Shown piece by piece: positions 29,228-37,908 of a DNA stretch of 64,000 nt. Below the pieces are notes generated by a model that worked only from the letters and a program-made list of their open reading frames with translations, ran no database searches and had not been told where the DNA came from. This DNA comes from Salinispora tropica CNB-440 (GTDB taxonomy: Bacteria; Actinomycetota; Actinomycetes; Mycobacteriales; Micromonosporaceae). Position numbers and translations under genes: made by a program. The stretch covers positions 2,980,144 to 3,044,143 of the forward strand of contig NC_009380.1 in the NCBI RefSeq assembly GCF_000016425.1, given 5' to 3'. Position 1 is the stretch's first letter. The number at the start of each line of letters is the position of its first letter.

Positions 29228-30814
29228 TCACCCCTCCCGGCCCCGGATCGCGGCGCTCCGGCCTGCCCGTCGGCCCGAGAAGACACAGTCGGCCAACGAC
29301 AGCCCACTGACATAGCTACGCGAGCAGACGCCGACCGCGGTACGACCGGCGGCATACAGGCCGGGTACACCACTGCCGTCGGCCCCCAGGGTCTGCCCGG
29401 TCTCCTCGTCCACCCGGAGGCCACCGAGGGTGAGCATGGGTGCGGGCGCAACGAGCCGGGACCGCACCGAGACATCGACCAGCGAGTACGGCGGGACGGC
29501 CAGGGGCCGAACCTGGTCGGCGGGCTTGCCGGCCGGGTCGGGCCCACCCGCCTGATAGGCCGCTAGAGTGTCGGCCAGTTGCTCGGGACTCACTCCGGCG
29601 CGACGCGCGACCGCCTCTGGTGTCGCCGCGGTGACCCGACCGAACGTCAGCAACCACCGCGCCTGCCATCGTTGGAACCACAGGGTCTGGGCCCGAAGCT
29701 GCCGGCGGCACTCGGACCGCAACGCTGCGTCGAGCAGCAGCCAGGCCCGCGCATCCGGCGAGCGCAGGATCGCCTCACCGACGGCCGCGCCATAGCGCGA
29801 CTCATCGCAGATCCGTCGGCCGTCCCGGTCGACGAGTAGGCCGCCGAGCATCTCCGCGGGCGGGGCGATGAATCGCCAGATGCTCACCCGGTCGAGGTGA
29901 GCGGTGTCCGCGCCGGCCGCCACGCCGAGCCGGATACCGGAACCGTCGTCGCCGGGCGTGCCCAGCCGCAGGCCACCGCGGTACTCCGGCGCGTGGGTAC
30001 GAAGCATTTCGCGGTCGAAAACGAACCCGCCGGCGCAGAGCACGACACCACCGGCCGCCCGGACCCGCAGCCGACGACCGTACCGCCGCTCCAGCCAGGC
30101 GACTGGCCGGTGCAGCGCGCGACCCAGGGCCGGTAGGTAGACACCGGGCCGGACCGAGCAACGGTGCAGGAGACGGTGGGCAAGGCGGACCCATCTCGTG
30201 GCACCGCGCAGGGTCCGGCACTCGACTCCGGTGACCCGGCCGTCGGGACCGGTGACGAGCCGCTCGACACGGGTCTGCGGGAGTAGCCCGACGCCACGGT
30301 CGCGGGTGGCAGCGGCGAGCCGGGCCGCGAGCAACCGACCGGAGGTGCCGCGGGCGTGCACCCGGTGGCCGCGTGGCGCCGGTGGCGCGAGATGGGCGAA
30401 GGAATGCTCGCTGCCGGAGTAGTACAGGTAGTGCCGATTGGTCGGGTATGAGGTCTTGTAGGGACAGAGGCTCGACTCGAACGGCACGCCGAGCCCGGCC
30501 AACCAGTCGATCGCGTCGGCGCTTTGCTCGCAGAACCGGCGCAGGGTCGCAGGAGAGACGGTGTCGCCGACCTCCGCGTGCAGGTAGTCCAGCATCGCCT
30601 GGGGTGTGTCGGTGACCCCGGCCGCGCGCTGCTGCCGAGTGCCGCCGCCGGCGTAGATCACCCCGCCGGACATCGCGGTGGTACCGCCGCCGGAGAACCG
30701 GTCAAGCGCCAGGACGTGCGCACCCGCGTCGGCGGCCTCGACGGCGGCACAGGCTCCGGCCGCGCCGAAGCCGACCACCACGACGTCAGCCGTCTGGTCC
30801 CACTCCTCGGTCAC
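29228..30814 (-). CDS. FAD-dependent 3-ketosteroid dehydrogenase, Kst4D-like
   Basis: The 528-residue flavoprotein of the KstD/fumarate-reductase family reads VVVVGFGAAGACAAVEAADAGAHVLALDR at the N-terminus and GGGTTAMSGGVIYAGGG next. It carries the PYKTSYPTNRHYLYYSGSE stretch and a C-terminal SRSYVSGLSLADCVFSGRRAG. The Tyr-Val-Ser in that last stretch (about 501-503) fits the catalytic Tyr/Ser pair of delta-4(5-alpha)-dehydrogenases rather than the Tyr/Gly of KstD. The start is GTG 30814; the long upstream extension is shadow. It is divergent from kstD across a 56-base gap with a KstR-like box. The delta-4 specificity is inferred. Confidence 0.72.
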   Translation of the reverse strand: MTEEWDQTADVVVVGFGAAGACAAVEAADAGAHVLALDRFSGGGTTAMSGGVIYAGGGTRQQRAAGVTDTPQAMLDYLHAEVGDTVSPATLRRFCEQSADAIDWLAGLGVPFESSLCPYKTSYPTNRHYLYYSGSEHSFAHLAPPAPRGHRVHARGTSGRLLAARLAAATRDRGVGLLPQTRVERLVTGPDGRVTGVECRTLRGATRWVRLAHRLLHRCSVRPGVYLPALGRALHRPVAWLERRYGRRLRVRAAGGVVLCAGGFVFDREMLRTHAPEYRGGLRLGTPGDDGSGIRLGVAAGADTAHLDRVSIWRFIAPPAEMLGGLLVDRDGRRICDESRYGAAVGEAILRSPDARAWLLLDAALRSECRRQLRAQTLWFQRWQARWLLTFGRVTAATPEAVARRAGVSPEQLADTLAAYQAGGPDPAGKPADQVRPLAVPPYSLVDVSVRSRLVAPAPMLTLGGLRVDEETGQTLGADGSGVPGLYAAGRTAVGVCSRSYVSGLSLADCVFSGRRAGRSAAIRGREG

Positions 30815-30856
30815 TGCGCCTCCGTAGTCGATCGGTGGTGGCGAGCCGGATAAAAC

Positions 30857-30870
30857 TATAACCTGTTCTC
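30857..30870. promoter_or_regulatory. KstR-like operator touching the kstD start codon
   Basis: TATAACCTGTTCTC matches the KstR consensus except for the last base. It ends immediately before the GTG of kstD, in a 56-base gap between divergent genes, so it should serve both. It leaves no room for a ribosome site, which suggests a leaderless kstD message. Confidence 0.65.
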
Positions 30871-32544
30871 GTGTCGATATCGGAGGACGAATTCGATGTT
30901 GTCGTCGTCGGCAGCGGCGGTGCCGGCATGGTCGCGGCACTCGCCGCGGCGTACCGAGGGCTGAGTACGGTCGTGCTGGAGAAGGCCGGGACATACGGCG
31001 GTTCCACCGCTCGCTCCGGCGGTGGGCTCTGGCTTCCCGGTAACGAGGTGCTGGCCCGGGCTGGGGTCGCCGACCGCGCTGAAAGCGCACGCACCTACCT
31101 GGCGTACGTCGCCGGCGCCGACGCCACCCTGGCCCGGCAGAACGCGTTCCTCTCCGCCGCGCCGGAGGTTGTCGCCTTCGTCCGTGCCCACACCCCACTC
31201 GACTTCGCCTGGGTGCCCGGCTATCCGGACTACTACCCCGAGGCACCCGGCGGGCTTCCGGGCGGGCGCAGCATCGAGCCGCTCCTGCTCGACACCCGGT
31301 TGGTCCGAGCTGACCTCGCGACCTTGGCCGCGCCGTACAGGGCAACGCCGGAGGGGGTGGCGGTCACCCAGGTCGACTACCGGTGGCTGTCGCTGGGTCT
31401 CCGACATCCGCGGGCGATCCGCACCGTGGCCCGGCTCGCCGCCCGCGGCCTGGGCGCCCGGATCCGGCGCCGGCAGCTACTCACCATGGGCCAGGCGCTC
31501 GCCGCCGGGCTCCGCGCCGGCCTGCGTCACGCCGGCGTCCCGGTCCGGCTCAACACACCGATGACCGACCTCCTCGTCGAACGGGGGCGGGTCACCGGGG
31601 TTCACGCCACGCATGTCGGCGCCCCGGTGCTGCTCCGCGCCCGGCGAGGTGTACTGCTGGCCAGCGGCGGATTTGAGCACAACCAGCCGATGCGCCAGAA
31701 GCACCAGGAGGGGATCGGCACGGAGTGGACCGCCGGCGCGGCCGGCAACACGGGCGATGGCATCGAGGCGGGCGAACGGCTCGGCGCCGCCCTCGACCTG
31801 ATGGACGAGGCCTGGTGGGGGCCGTCGATTCCGCTCCCCGGCGGGCCTTACTTCTGCCTCGCCGAACGCAACCAGCCCGGCTGTCTCATGGTTGATGCCA
31901 ACGGCCAGCGCTTCGTCAACGAAGCGGCACCCTACGTGGACGCGGTGCACGCCATGCGCAGCCCGGGTGTACGCCAACCGGCGTGGTTGGTGGCCGACCA
32001 GACCTACCGGGACCGCTACCTGTTCGCCGGGCGGGCCCCACGCTCCCCGCTACCGCGGCACTGGTTCACCTCGGGGGCAGCGCACCGCGCCGACACGCTG
32101 GACAACCTGGCCACGCAGATCGGCGTGCCCGCGGCCGCGTTGGAAGACACCATCCGCCGGTTCAACGAGTTCGCGCAGCGCGGTCGGGACGATGACTTCC
32201 ACCGCGGCGACTCGGTCTACGACCGCTACTACGGCGACCCGCGGCATCGGCCCAACCCGTGCCTGGGCATCGTGGCCAGACCCCCGTTCTACGCATTCCG
32301 CATGGTCCCCGGCGACCTGGGCACCAAGGGCGGCCTGCGTACCGACGATCGAGCCCGGGTGCTGCGCCCGGACGGCACGGTCGTTCCCGCGCTGTACGCG
32401 GCGGGCAACGTCAGCGCCTCGGTGATGGGGCGCAGCTATGCCGGCGCCGGTGCGACCCTCGGCCCGGCCCTCGTCTTCGGCTACCTGGCGGCACTCGACC
32501 TGGCCACGGCGGCCGCCACCCCCGCACCTATCCAGGAGGACTGA
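30871..32544 (+). CDS. kstD: 3-ketosteroid delta-1-dehydrogenase KstD
   Basis: The 557-residue FAD enzyme has the ADP motif VVVVGSGGAGMVAALAAAYRG, then STARSGGGLWLPGN, and the C-terminal PGDLGTKGGLRTDDRARVL and YAAGNVSASVMGRSYAGAGATLGPALVFGY, where the KstD active-site Tyr and Gly lie. It introduces the 1,2 double bond; with KshA this aromatises ring A and opens ring B. GTG 30871 has no ribosome site and directly follows a KstR-like box, so leaderless translation is likely. The next gene overlaps the stop by one base. Confidence 0.93.
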   Translation: MSISEDEFDVVVVGSGGAGMVAALAAAYRGLSTVVLEKAGTYGGSTARSGGGLWLPGNEVLARAGVADRAESARTYLAYVAGADATLARQNAFLSAAPEVVAFVRAHTPLDFAWVPGYPDYYPEAPGGLPGGRSIEPLLLDTRLVRADLATLAAPYRATPEGVAVTQVDYRWLSLGLRHPRAIRTVARLAARGLGARIRRRQLLTMGQALAAGLRAGLRHAGVPVRLNTPMTDLLVERGRVTGVHATHVGAPVLLRARRGVLLASGGFEHNQPMRQKHQEGIGTEWTAGAAGNTGDGIEAGERLGAALDLMDEAWWGPSIPLPGGPYFCLAERNQPGCLMVDANGQRFVNEAAPYVDAVHAMRSPGVRQPAWLVADQTYRDRYLFAGRAPRSPLPRHWFTSGAAHRADTLDNLATQIGVPAAALEDTIRRFNEFAQRGRDDDFHRGDSVYDRYYGDPRHRPNPCLGIVARPPFYAFRMVPGDLGTKGGLRTDDRARVLRPDGTVVPALYAAGNVSASVMGRSYAGAGATLGPALVFGYLAALDLATAAATPAPIQED

Positions 32545-33374
32545 TGCCCATCAACCCCGCCGTCGCCGTCGGCGCCGAACTACCCGGCCGGGACCTGAGC
32601 TGGGACAGCACCGACGTGCTGCTGTATCACCTGGCCCTCGGAGCTGGTCCGAACGAGCTGTCCTACGTGTATGAGGGCGCGCTGCGTGGCGTCCTGCCCA
32701 CCTTCGCCACGGTCGCCACCACCCTGCGGGACACCGAGCCGCCCACGCTGACGATGCCCGGCATCGACATCGACCTGGCCCGGGTTGTCCATGGCCGGCA
32801 GGAGCTCGAACTGCACCAGCCGATCCCGACGAAGGGCCGCTGTGCGGCCCGCTCGCGGATCGCCGCCGTGTATGACAAGGGCAGTGCGGCGGTGATCGTC
32901 ACCGAGACCAGCACCGAGCTGTTCACCAGTCGGATCAGCATCTTCGTCAAGGGTGAGGGCGGGTTTGGCGGCGAACGTGGGCCGACCGCCCGGGTGCCGG
33001 TGCCCGACCGGGCGCCGGACGCGGTGGCACTCTCCCCCACCGATGCGCGGCAGGCCCTCTGGTATCGGCTCTGCGGCGATCGCAACCCGCTGCACGTCGA
33101 CCCGGCCTTCGCCGCCCACGCCGGGTTTCCCCGTCCGATCCTGCACGGGCTCTGCACGTACGGGATCGTGGCGAAGGCGGCGGTCGACACCCTGCTCGAC
33201 GGCGATCCAGATCGGATGGCCGGCTACCAGGCCCGCTTCGCGGGTGTCGTCTTTCCTGGTGAAACGCTGCGCACCGAGATGTGGCGTGAAGACGGTCGGC
33301 TGGTGCTGCGCGCCTCGGTCGCCGACCGGGACGACGCTCTGGCCCTCTCGGACGTGAGCATCACACTCCGCTGA
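32544..33374 (+). CDS. MaoC-type 2-enoyl-CoA hydratase, Hsd4B-like
   Basis: The 276-residue hydratase of the MFE-2 hydratase-2 type has the double hot-dog layout. The hydratase motif YRLCGDRNPLHVDPAFAAHAGFPRPILHGL is at about 172-201. A kstD-hsd4B gene pair is known from the mycobacterial steroid locus (Rv3537-Rv3538), so a role in side-chain or ring beta-oxidation of steroid acyl-CoAs is likely. ATG 32544 follows AGGAGG and overlaps the kstD stop (TGATG). Which acyl-CoA it hydrates is not visible. Confidence 0.85.
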   Translation: MPINPAVAVGAELPGRDLSWDSTDVLLYHLALGAGPNELSYVYEGALRGVLPTFATVATTLRDTEPPTLTMPGIDIDLARVVHGRQELELHQPIPTKGRCAARSRIAAVYDKGSAAVIVTETSTELFTSRISIFVKGEGGFGGERGPTARVPVPDRAPDAVALSPTDARQALWYRLCGDRNPLHVDPAFAAHAGFPRPILHGLCTYGIVAKAAVDTLLDGDPDRMAGYQARFAGVVFPGETLRTEMWREDGRLVLRASVADRDDALALSDVSITLR

Positions 33375-33407
33375 GGACTACCGTGACTGGCGGGCTCCCG
33401 GTCATCT

Positions 33408-33447
33408 CGGTAGGGCGACGCGATCGTCTCAAACGGCCGCCCTACCG
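33408..33447. terminator. Convergent terminator hairpin
   Basis: CGGTAGGGCG at 33408-33417 pairs with CGCCCTACCG at 33438-33447, a 10-bp stem with a 20-base loop. It lies between convergent hydratase and acyl-CoA dehydrogenase genes and overlaps the stop codon of the latter. Confidence 0.55.
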
Positions 33448-34587
33448 TGGCACTCGGGGCAACCCGAGCCCCACCGAGGCGATCAGTTCCCGCTGGATCT
33501 CGTTGACCCCTCCGCCGAAGGTCAGCACAAGGTTCCGTTTGGCCTGGACGTCAAGCCAGGTCAGCAGCTCGGCGGTCGCCGGGTCGGAGGGATCACCACG
33601 CCGCCAGACGACCTCTTCGAGTTCCTGGCCGAGCCACAGCAGCCACTCCGACGAGAAGACCTTGGTGACCGACGCGTCCGCCGGGTTGGGTTCGTCCCCG
33701 GTCGCCGACCAGTTGAGCAGTTCGTTGACGCGTTGGCAGGCGGCGACGCGGGCGAGGACGCGTCGCACATCCGGGGCGTCGAGGAGGCTCCTCGAATACG
33801 CCCAGTCGTGTACCCGCTCGGCAAGGGCGGCGAACCGCCCCGCCGGGCCCAGCATCACCCGCTCGTGATTGAGCTGTGTGGTCAGTAGTCGCCAGCCGTC
33901 GTTCTCGGCGCCCACCCGCCGGGCTGTTGGCACTCGCACATCGGTCAGGTAGACCGCATTGACGTGGTGCGCCCCATCGCACGTGATGATCGGCGTCCAC
34001 GAGTAGCCGGGGTGTTTGGTGTCCACGATGAGGATGGAGAGGCCGTGGTGCCGGGGCGCGTCCGGATTGGTACGGCAGGCGAGCCAGAGGTAGTCGGCGT
34101 CGTGCGCCCCGGTGGTGAAGGTCTTCTGACCGTTCACGACGTACGCGTCCCCGTCGCGCACCGCCCGGGTACGTAGCGCGGCGAGGTCAGTGCCGGCCTC
34201 GGGCTCGGTGTAGCCGATCGCGAAGTGGAGCTCCCCGGACAGAATGCGGGGTAGGAAGAAGTCCTGCTGTTCGGGCGAGCCGTGGGCGAGCAAGGTCGGC
34301 GCCACGGTCTGCAGGGTGACCGCGGGCAACGGAACGTCGGCGCGGGCTGCTTCGTTGACGAAGATCTGCTGCTCGACGGGACCAAGCCCACCACCGCCGA
34401 ACCGGGCCGGGAAGCCCAGGCCCAGCCAGCCGTCACGGCCAAGTCGACGAATCAGTTCGCGGTAGACCACGCCGTGCCGCTCGCGCAGCAGGATGGCGCG
34501 CTCCCCCGGCGACAACACCCCGGCGAGGTACGCACGCAACCGCGCCCGCAGCGCGTGCTGCTCCTCAGTCAAGTCGATGAACACCAT
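33442..34587 (-). CDS. Acyl-CoA dehydrogenase subunit, FadE26/ChsE4-like
   Basis: The 381-residue subunit keeps the family motifs FAIGYTEPEAGTDLAAL, VVNGQKTFTTGAHDADYLWLACRT and the C-terminal GGGVNEIQRELIA. Steroid ACADs such as ChsE4-ChsE5 are alpha2beta2 enzymes made by adjacent genes, and this gene overlaps its partner by 23 bases. The start is ATG 34587 behind GGGAG. Action on a steroid side-chain acyl-CoA is inferred from the KstR box and the paired arrangement. Confidence 0.82.
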   Translation of the reverse strand: MVFIDLTEEQHALRARLRAYLAGVLSPGERAILLRERHGVVYRELIRRLGRDGWLGLGFPARFGGGGLGPVEQQIFVNEAARADVPLPAVTLQTVAPTLLAHGSPEQQDFFLPRILSGELHFAIGYTEPEAGTDLAALRTRAVRDGDAYVVNGQKTFTTGAHDADYLWLACRTNPDAPRHHGLSILIVDTKHPGYSWTPIITCDGAHHVNAVYLTDVRVPTARRVGAENDGWRLLTTQLNHERVMLGPAGRFAALAERVHDWAYSRSLLDAPDVRRVLARVAACQRVNELLNWSATGDEPNPADASVTKVFSSEWLLWLGQELEEVVWRRGDPSDPATAELLTWLDVQAKRNLVLTFGGGVNEIQRELIASVGLGLPRVPR

Positions 34588-35584
34588 GGGCTCCCAGCTG
34601 ATGCAGGCAGTACTCGGTGCCACCAAGGTGCCGGACCAGGTCACGGACCAGGGCGGTGTGTCGGTGTAGCGGGTAGTCGGCGGCCAGCCCCAGCCCGCCG
34701 TGCAGGTGGTGGCAGGTGCGCAGCGCCGGCAGGGCCGTACTGCTCAACCAGTACGCTGCGGTCCACAGGTCGGCGTCCTGCCCCATCTCGGCACTCCAGC
34801 TGGCGGCGAGGGCAGCGACATGCATTGTGCGAGCGGCGACGTACACGTTGGCGATCTGTTGGGCGACCGCCTGGAACGTGGCCAGCGGACGGGCGAACTG
34901 CTGCCGGTCTCGCACGTGCTCGGCGGTCATCCGTAAGGCACCGGCCAGTGCGCCGTCGCCCAACGCACAAGCCCCGGCGACTGCGAACCGGCGCAGGTCG
35001 ACCTCGGCGTCACCCAGCGGTTCCGCCGCGGCGCCCTCAAGCCGCACCGTGAACTCGTCGGTCCCGGCTGAGGTCGGGGTACGCAGCAGCGTCACACCCG
35101 GCGCGGCCGGGTCGATCAGGACGACCGTCGGCCCACCCCCGCGCACTCGCACCGGGACCAGAACCCGGTAGGCCGCGTCAGCGTCCGGAACCGGGCCGCA
35201 GGATCCGGTGATCCGCCAGCCGTCGGTGACCGGCAGCGGCGCCCCCAGGGCAGCCGTCAGAACCCGCCCCTCGAGCACACCCGACAGCAGCTCGCGTTGC
35301 TGCGCAGGACTGCCTACTCGGGCCACCGGAAGAACACCGAGCGACAGCGTGGACCAGGCGGGAACCCGGGCGGCGCGCCGCCCGATCTCGGTGAGCAGCA
35401 CCCCAACTGCCATCGCGCCCAGCCCGGCGCCGCCCCACCTCTCCGGCACGGCGAGACCGAGCAGACCGGACTGGCCGAGGGCCTTCCACAAGCGCTCCGG
35501 CGTCCCGTCGCTGTCGCTCAGCACCTCATCGGCGAGCCGAACGATCGACTGCTGGGCATCGTCGAGCTCAAAGTTCGGTCCCAT
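34565..35584 (-). CDS. Acyl-CoA dehydrogenase subunit, FadE27/ChsE5-like
   Basis: The 339-residue subunit is shorter and more diverged than its partner. It has ADEVLSDSDGTPERLWKALGQSGLLGLAVPERWGGAGLG at the N-terminus, RQQFARPLATFQAVAQQIANV and LHGGLGLAADYPLHRHT. The C-terminal catalytic region of active ACAD subunits is degenerate, as in the second subunit of ChsE pairs. A KstR box stands only eight bases before the ATG at 35584 and there is no clear ribosome site, so the start may be leaderless. Confidence 0.8.
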   Translation of the reverse strand: MGPNFELDDAQQSIVRLADEVLSDSDGTPERLWKALGQSGLLGLAVPERWGGAGLGAMAVGVLLTEIGRRAARVPAWSTLSLGVLPVARVGSPAQQRELLSGVLEGRVLTAALGAPLPVTDGWRITGSCGPVPDADAAYRVLVPVRVRGGGPTVVLIDPAAPGVTLLRTPTSAGTDEFTVRLEGAAAEPLGDAEVDLRRFAVAGACALGDGALAGALRMTAEHVRDRQQFARPLATFQAVAQQIANVYVAARTMHVAALAASWSAEMGQDADLWTAAYWLSSTALPALRTCHHLHGGLGLAADYPLHRHTALVRDLVRHLGGTEYCLHQLGAHGVHRLD

Positions 35585-35592
35585 TCTGCTAT

Positions 35593-35606
35593 TAGAACAC
35601 GTTTCA
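35593..35606. promoter_or_regulatory. KstR operator
   Basis: TAGAACACGTTTCA fits TNNAACNNGTTNNA. It is eight bases before the FadE27-like gene and should control the acyl-CoA dehydrogenase pair. Confidence 0.82.
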
Positions 35607-35727
35607 TTTCAGGTCGACACCTACCCTTTTGATCACCAGGGCGGGCACCGAACACGACGACCCAGCCATACCGCGATCCGGTACCGCAGGACCCGCGGAA
35701 CGACGGTATGGCCGACCCGGAATGACC

Positions 35728-36159
35728 TCAGTCCAGTAGCGCGACGAGCTTCGCCAACGCCTGCTGACACGCCGCAGTAGCCTGCTTCTGCAGCATGCCG
35801 TCCATCGCGCCTTTCAGTGCAGGGCCAGCGAACTCCATCCCGTAGGTGATGTGCGAGCCCCCACCGCTCGACTCGACCGCGATCACCATCTTCGCCTTGA
35901 CACCCATGGGGCCGTCGCCCGCCTGCTCGAGGCGTCCCGGCGCCTCCGCCTTCGTCACCCGCCAGGCCATCTCGGCCGGCATGCCCATCAGCTTCACCCG
36001 CTGCTGATATGTCGTCCCCTCGCCGAGGGTTTCCGGCACCTCGCCAGTGAAGCCCTCGTGCATCGTGTTCCACTCGCCAACCCTCGGCAGGGCCACCACG
36101 AGCTTCCAGACCTGCGTCGGATCCGCCTTCGCGTCGGCCTCGACCGTCACTGCAGCCAT
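35728..36159 (-). CDS. SRPBCC (START-like) protein, KstR-controlled
   Basis: The 143-residue protein has the SRPBCC fold pattern: AAVTVEADAKADPTQVWKLVVALPRVGEWNTMHEG, then a beta-rich centre and a long C-terminal helix. Such proteins enclose hydrophobic ligands. It starts behind AGGAGG, and a KstR box lies 26 bases further upstream. It is therefore part of the steroid regulon as a separate unit. A steroid-binding or carrier role is plausible but not shown. Confidence 0.75.
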   Translation of the reverse strand: MAAVTVEADAKADPTQVWKLVVALPRVGEWNTMHEGFTGEVPETLGEGTTYQQRVKLMGMPAEMAWRVTKAEAPGRLEQAGDGPMGVKAKMVIAVESSGGGSHITYGMEFAGPALKGAMDGMLQKQATAACQQALAKLVALLD

Positions 36160-36184
36160 CGTGACCTCCTCTTCGAGATGAATC

Positions 36185-36198
36185 TAGAACAGGTTATA
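36185..36198. promoter_or_regulatory. KstR operator
   Basis: TAGAACAGGTTATA fits TNNAACNNGTTNNA. It lies upstream of the SRPBCC gene at 35728-36159 and marks the right border of the steroid block. Confidence 0.82.
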
Positions 36199-36361
36199 AC
36201 AGGGGAATTGATTCCACCAGCTTTGATCATCGCAGGACCCCACCCGACGGCACCGAGCTCCGCCACCACAGCCAACGCCCACCGCCGCCGCCGGAAGCCA
36301 CCCAGCCCGGACACACCCTCCGCCGACTTGACGCATGCCGTTATAGGAATACGATGCCGTC

Positions 36362-36703
36362 ATGGCGCGAGCAGCGACAACATCGGATGCGTTCAACGCG
36401 ATCGCGGAGCCGCAACGTCGAGACATCCTCGGACTGCTGCGGGCCGGCGAATGGCCCGTGACCGATCTGGCCCAGGAGCTGGGGATGAGCCAGCCGCAGG
36501 CCTCCAAGCACCTGCGGGTACTCCGGGAGGTGGGGCTGGTTCGGGTCCGCGAGGTGGGCAAGCAGCGCCGCTACAGCCTGGACGCGGGCGGGCTACAGCC
36601 GGTCCACGAGTGGGTCGGCGGATTCGAACAGTTCTGGAACGAAAGCTTCGACCGACTGAACAGCTACGTCCAGGACCTCAAGCAGAAGCGACAGGAGGAA
36701 TAG
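36362..36703 (+). CDS. ArsR-family transcriptional regulator
   Basis: The 113-residue winged-helix protein has the ArsR core IAEPQRRDILGLLRAGEWPVTDLAQELGMSQPQASKHLRVLREVGLVRVR. It lacks the cysteine pairs of metal sensors, so it resembles the SdpR-like group that pairs with AHSA1 proteins. The next two genes follow at once (GGAGG, then an ATGA overlap), giving a three-gene operon it probably autoregulates. Confidence 0.85.
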   Translation: MARAATTSDAFNAIAEPQRRDILGLLRAGEWPVTDLAQELGMSQPQASKHLRVLREVGLVRVREVGKQRRYSLDAGGLQPVHEWVGGFEQFWNESFDRLNSYVQDLKQKRQEE

Positions 36704-36705
36704 CA

Positions 36706-37203
36706 ATGACAGAGACAAGGCAGGCTACACAGCCGACGACGAGCGACCGGGAGATCGTCGTCTCCCGGCTCATTGACGCCCGGCAGGAGCTGGTCTTCGA
36801 GGCATTCACCGAGGTTGAGCATCTGTCCCGATGGTGGGGCCCGAAGGGGTTCACCACCACCACGCGCTCCTTCGAGTTCCGCGAGGGCGGAGTCTGGGAC
36901 TTCGTGATGCACGGACCGGACGGAACCGACTACCCCGAATGGATCACCTGGATCGAGCTTGTCCCACCGAAGCGGATCACGCTGCTGCACGGCACCTCCC
37001 GCGACGATCCGAAGGCCTTTGAGTCGACCCTGGACTTCACGTCACACGGCGCTGCGACCCGAATCGTCATGCGCAGCGTCTTCCCCACCCCACAACTACG
37101 AGACCAGGCCGTGTTGGAGTACCACGCGATCGAGGGCGGCGAGCAGACGCTGGGCAACCTGGCCGCGTACGTCGTCGAGGCTGCCCAGAAGGAAGATCGA
37201 TGA
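36706..37203 (+). CDS. AHSA1/SRPBCC-domain protein
   Basis: The 165-residue protein has DARQELVFEAFTEVEHLSRWWGPKGFTTTT, the standard opening of activator-of-Hsp90-like SRPBCC proteins, followed by GGVWDFVMHGPDGTDYP. Start ATG 36706 follows AGGAGG. Partnership with an ArsR regulator and a RibD-like reductase is common in actinobacteria. No specific function is known. Confidence 0.82.
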   Translation: MTETRQATQPTTSDREIVVSRLIDARQELVFEAFTEVEHLSRWWGPKGFTTTTRSFEFREGGVWDFVMHGPDGTDYPEWITWIELVPPKRITLLHGTSRDDPKAFESTLDFTSHGAATRIVMRSVFPTPQLRDQAVLEYHAIEGGEQTLGNLAAYVVEAAQKEDR

Positions 37204-37868
37204 CGGCGGGCAAGGTGTTCTTCAGCGTCTCCATGTCGCTCGACGGCTTCAGCGCGCCCGAGTCGATGGAGGGTCTCCACGCCACACCCGAACAGCGAGA
37301 ACAGGACCCACGGCTGGAGCACTGGATGGCCCAGTGGATGGAGCTACAGGGGTGGATATTCCCACAGCGCTTCTTCCGGGAACGGCTTCACCTGGGCGAA
37401 GGCGGCGAGGAGGGGCGTGACAACGACATCGTCCGACAGACGTTTGAGCGTACCGGCGCGAACATCATGGGCAAGCGCATGTTCGACCTCGGTGAGCAGG
37501 CGTGGCCGGAGGAGCCCCCCTTCCACACGCCCGTGTACGTCCTCACCCACCAGCGGCGCGCCCCCTGGGAACGGCTGGGCGGGACCACGTTCCACTTCGT
37601 CAACGACGGCATTCACCACGCGCTGGATCAGGCCCGCAAGGCCGCCGGCGAGCGGGATGTCCGCATCTCCGGTGGCAGCGAGACGATCCTGGCGTACCTC
37701 AACGCGGGCCTGGTCGACGAATTCTCGATCGCGCTCGCACCGGTGCTCTTCGGCGCCGGCACCCGCCTCTTCGAGGGGGTGGACGCGTCCCGGATCGCGC
37801 TGAAGCAAGTCCAGTCGGAGTCGTCGTCACGGGTGACCCAGCTGACCTACACCGTGCATCCACGATAG
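37200..37868 (+). CDS. RibD C-terminal / dihydrofolate reductase-like protein
   Basis: The 222-residue protein shows the RibD-C fold: VFFSVSMSLDGFSAPE at the N-terminus, NIMGKRMFDLGEQAW, PVYVLTHQRRAPW, and ISGGSETILAYLNAGLVDEFSIALAPVLFGAGTRLFEG. It probably binds NADPH, but the substrate is unknown. The ATG overlaps the previous stop by four bases, so it is co-expressed with the ArsR and AHSA1 genes. Confidence 0.85.
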   Translation: MTAGKVFFSVSMSLDGFSAPESMEGLHATPEQREQDPRLEHWMAQWMELQGWIFPQRFFRERLHLGEGGEEGRDNDIVRQTFERTGANIMGKRMFDLGEQAWPEEPPFHTPVYVLTHQRRAPWERLGGTTFHFVNDGIHHALDQARKAAGERDVRISGGSETILAYLNAGLVDEFSIALAPVLFGAGTRLFEGVDASRIALKQVQSESSSRVTQLTYTVHPR

Positions 37869-37908
37869 CCGCGCAGCTCCTCCCTCGTCGCGACGCGATC
37901 TACCCGGG

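Noticed and set aside
30815..31345. N-terminal extension of the Kst4D-like protein
   Set aside because: It runs through the promoter and into the divergent kstD coding region. The FAD motif starts right after GTG 30814.
33442..35584. The two acyl-CoA dehydrogenases as duplicate copies of one enzyme
   Set aside because: They differ in length and in the C-terminal catalytic region and overlap as a pair, as in alpha2beta2 steroid ACADs.
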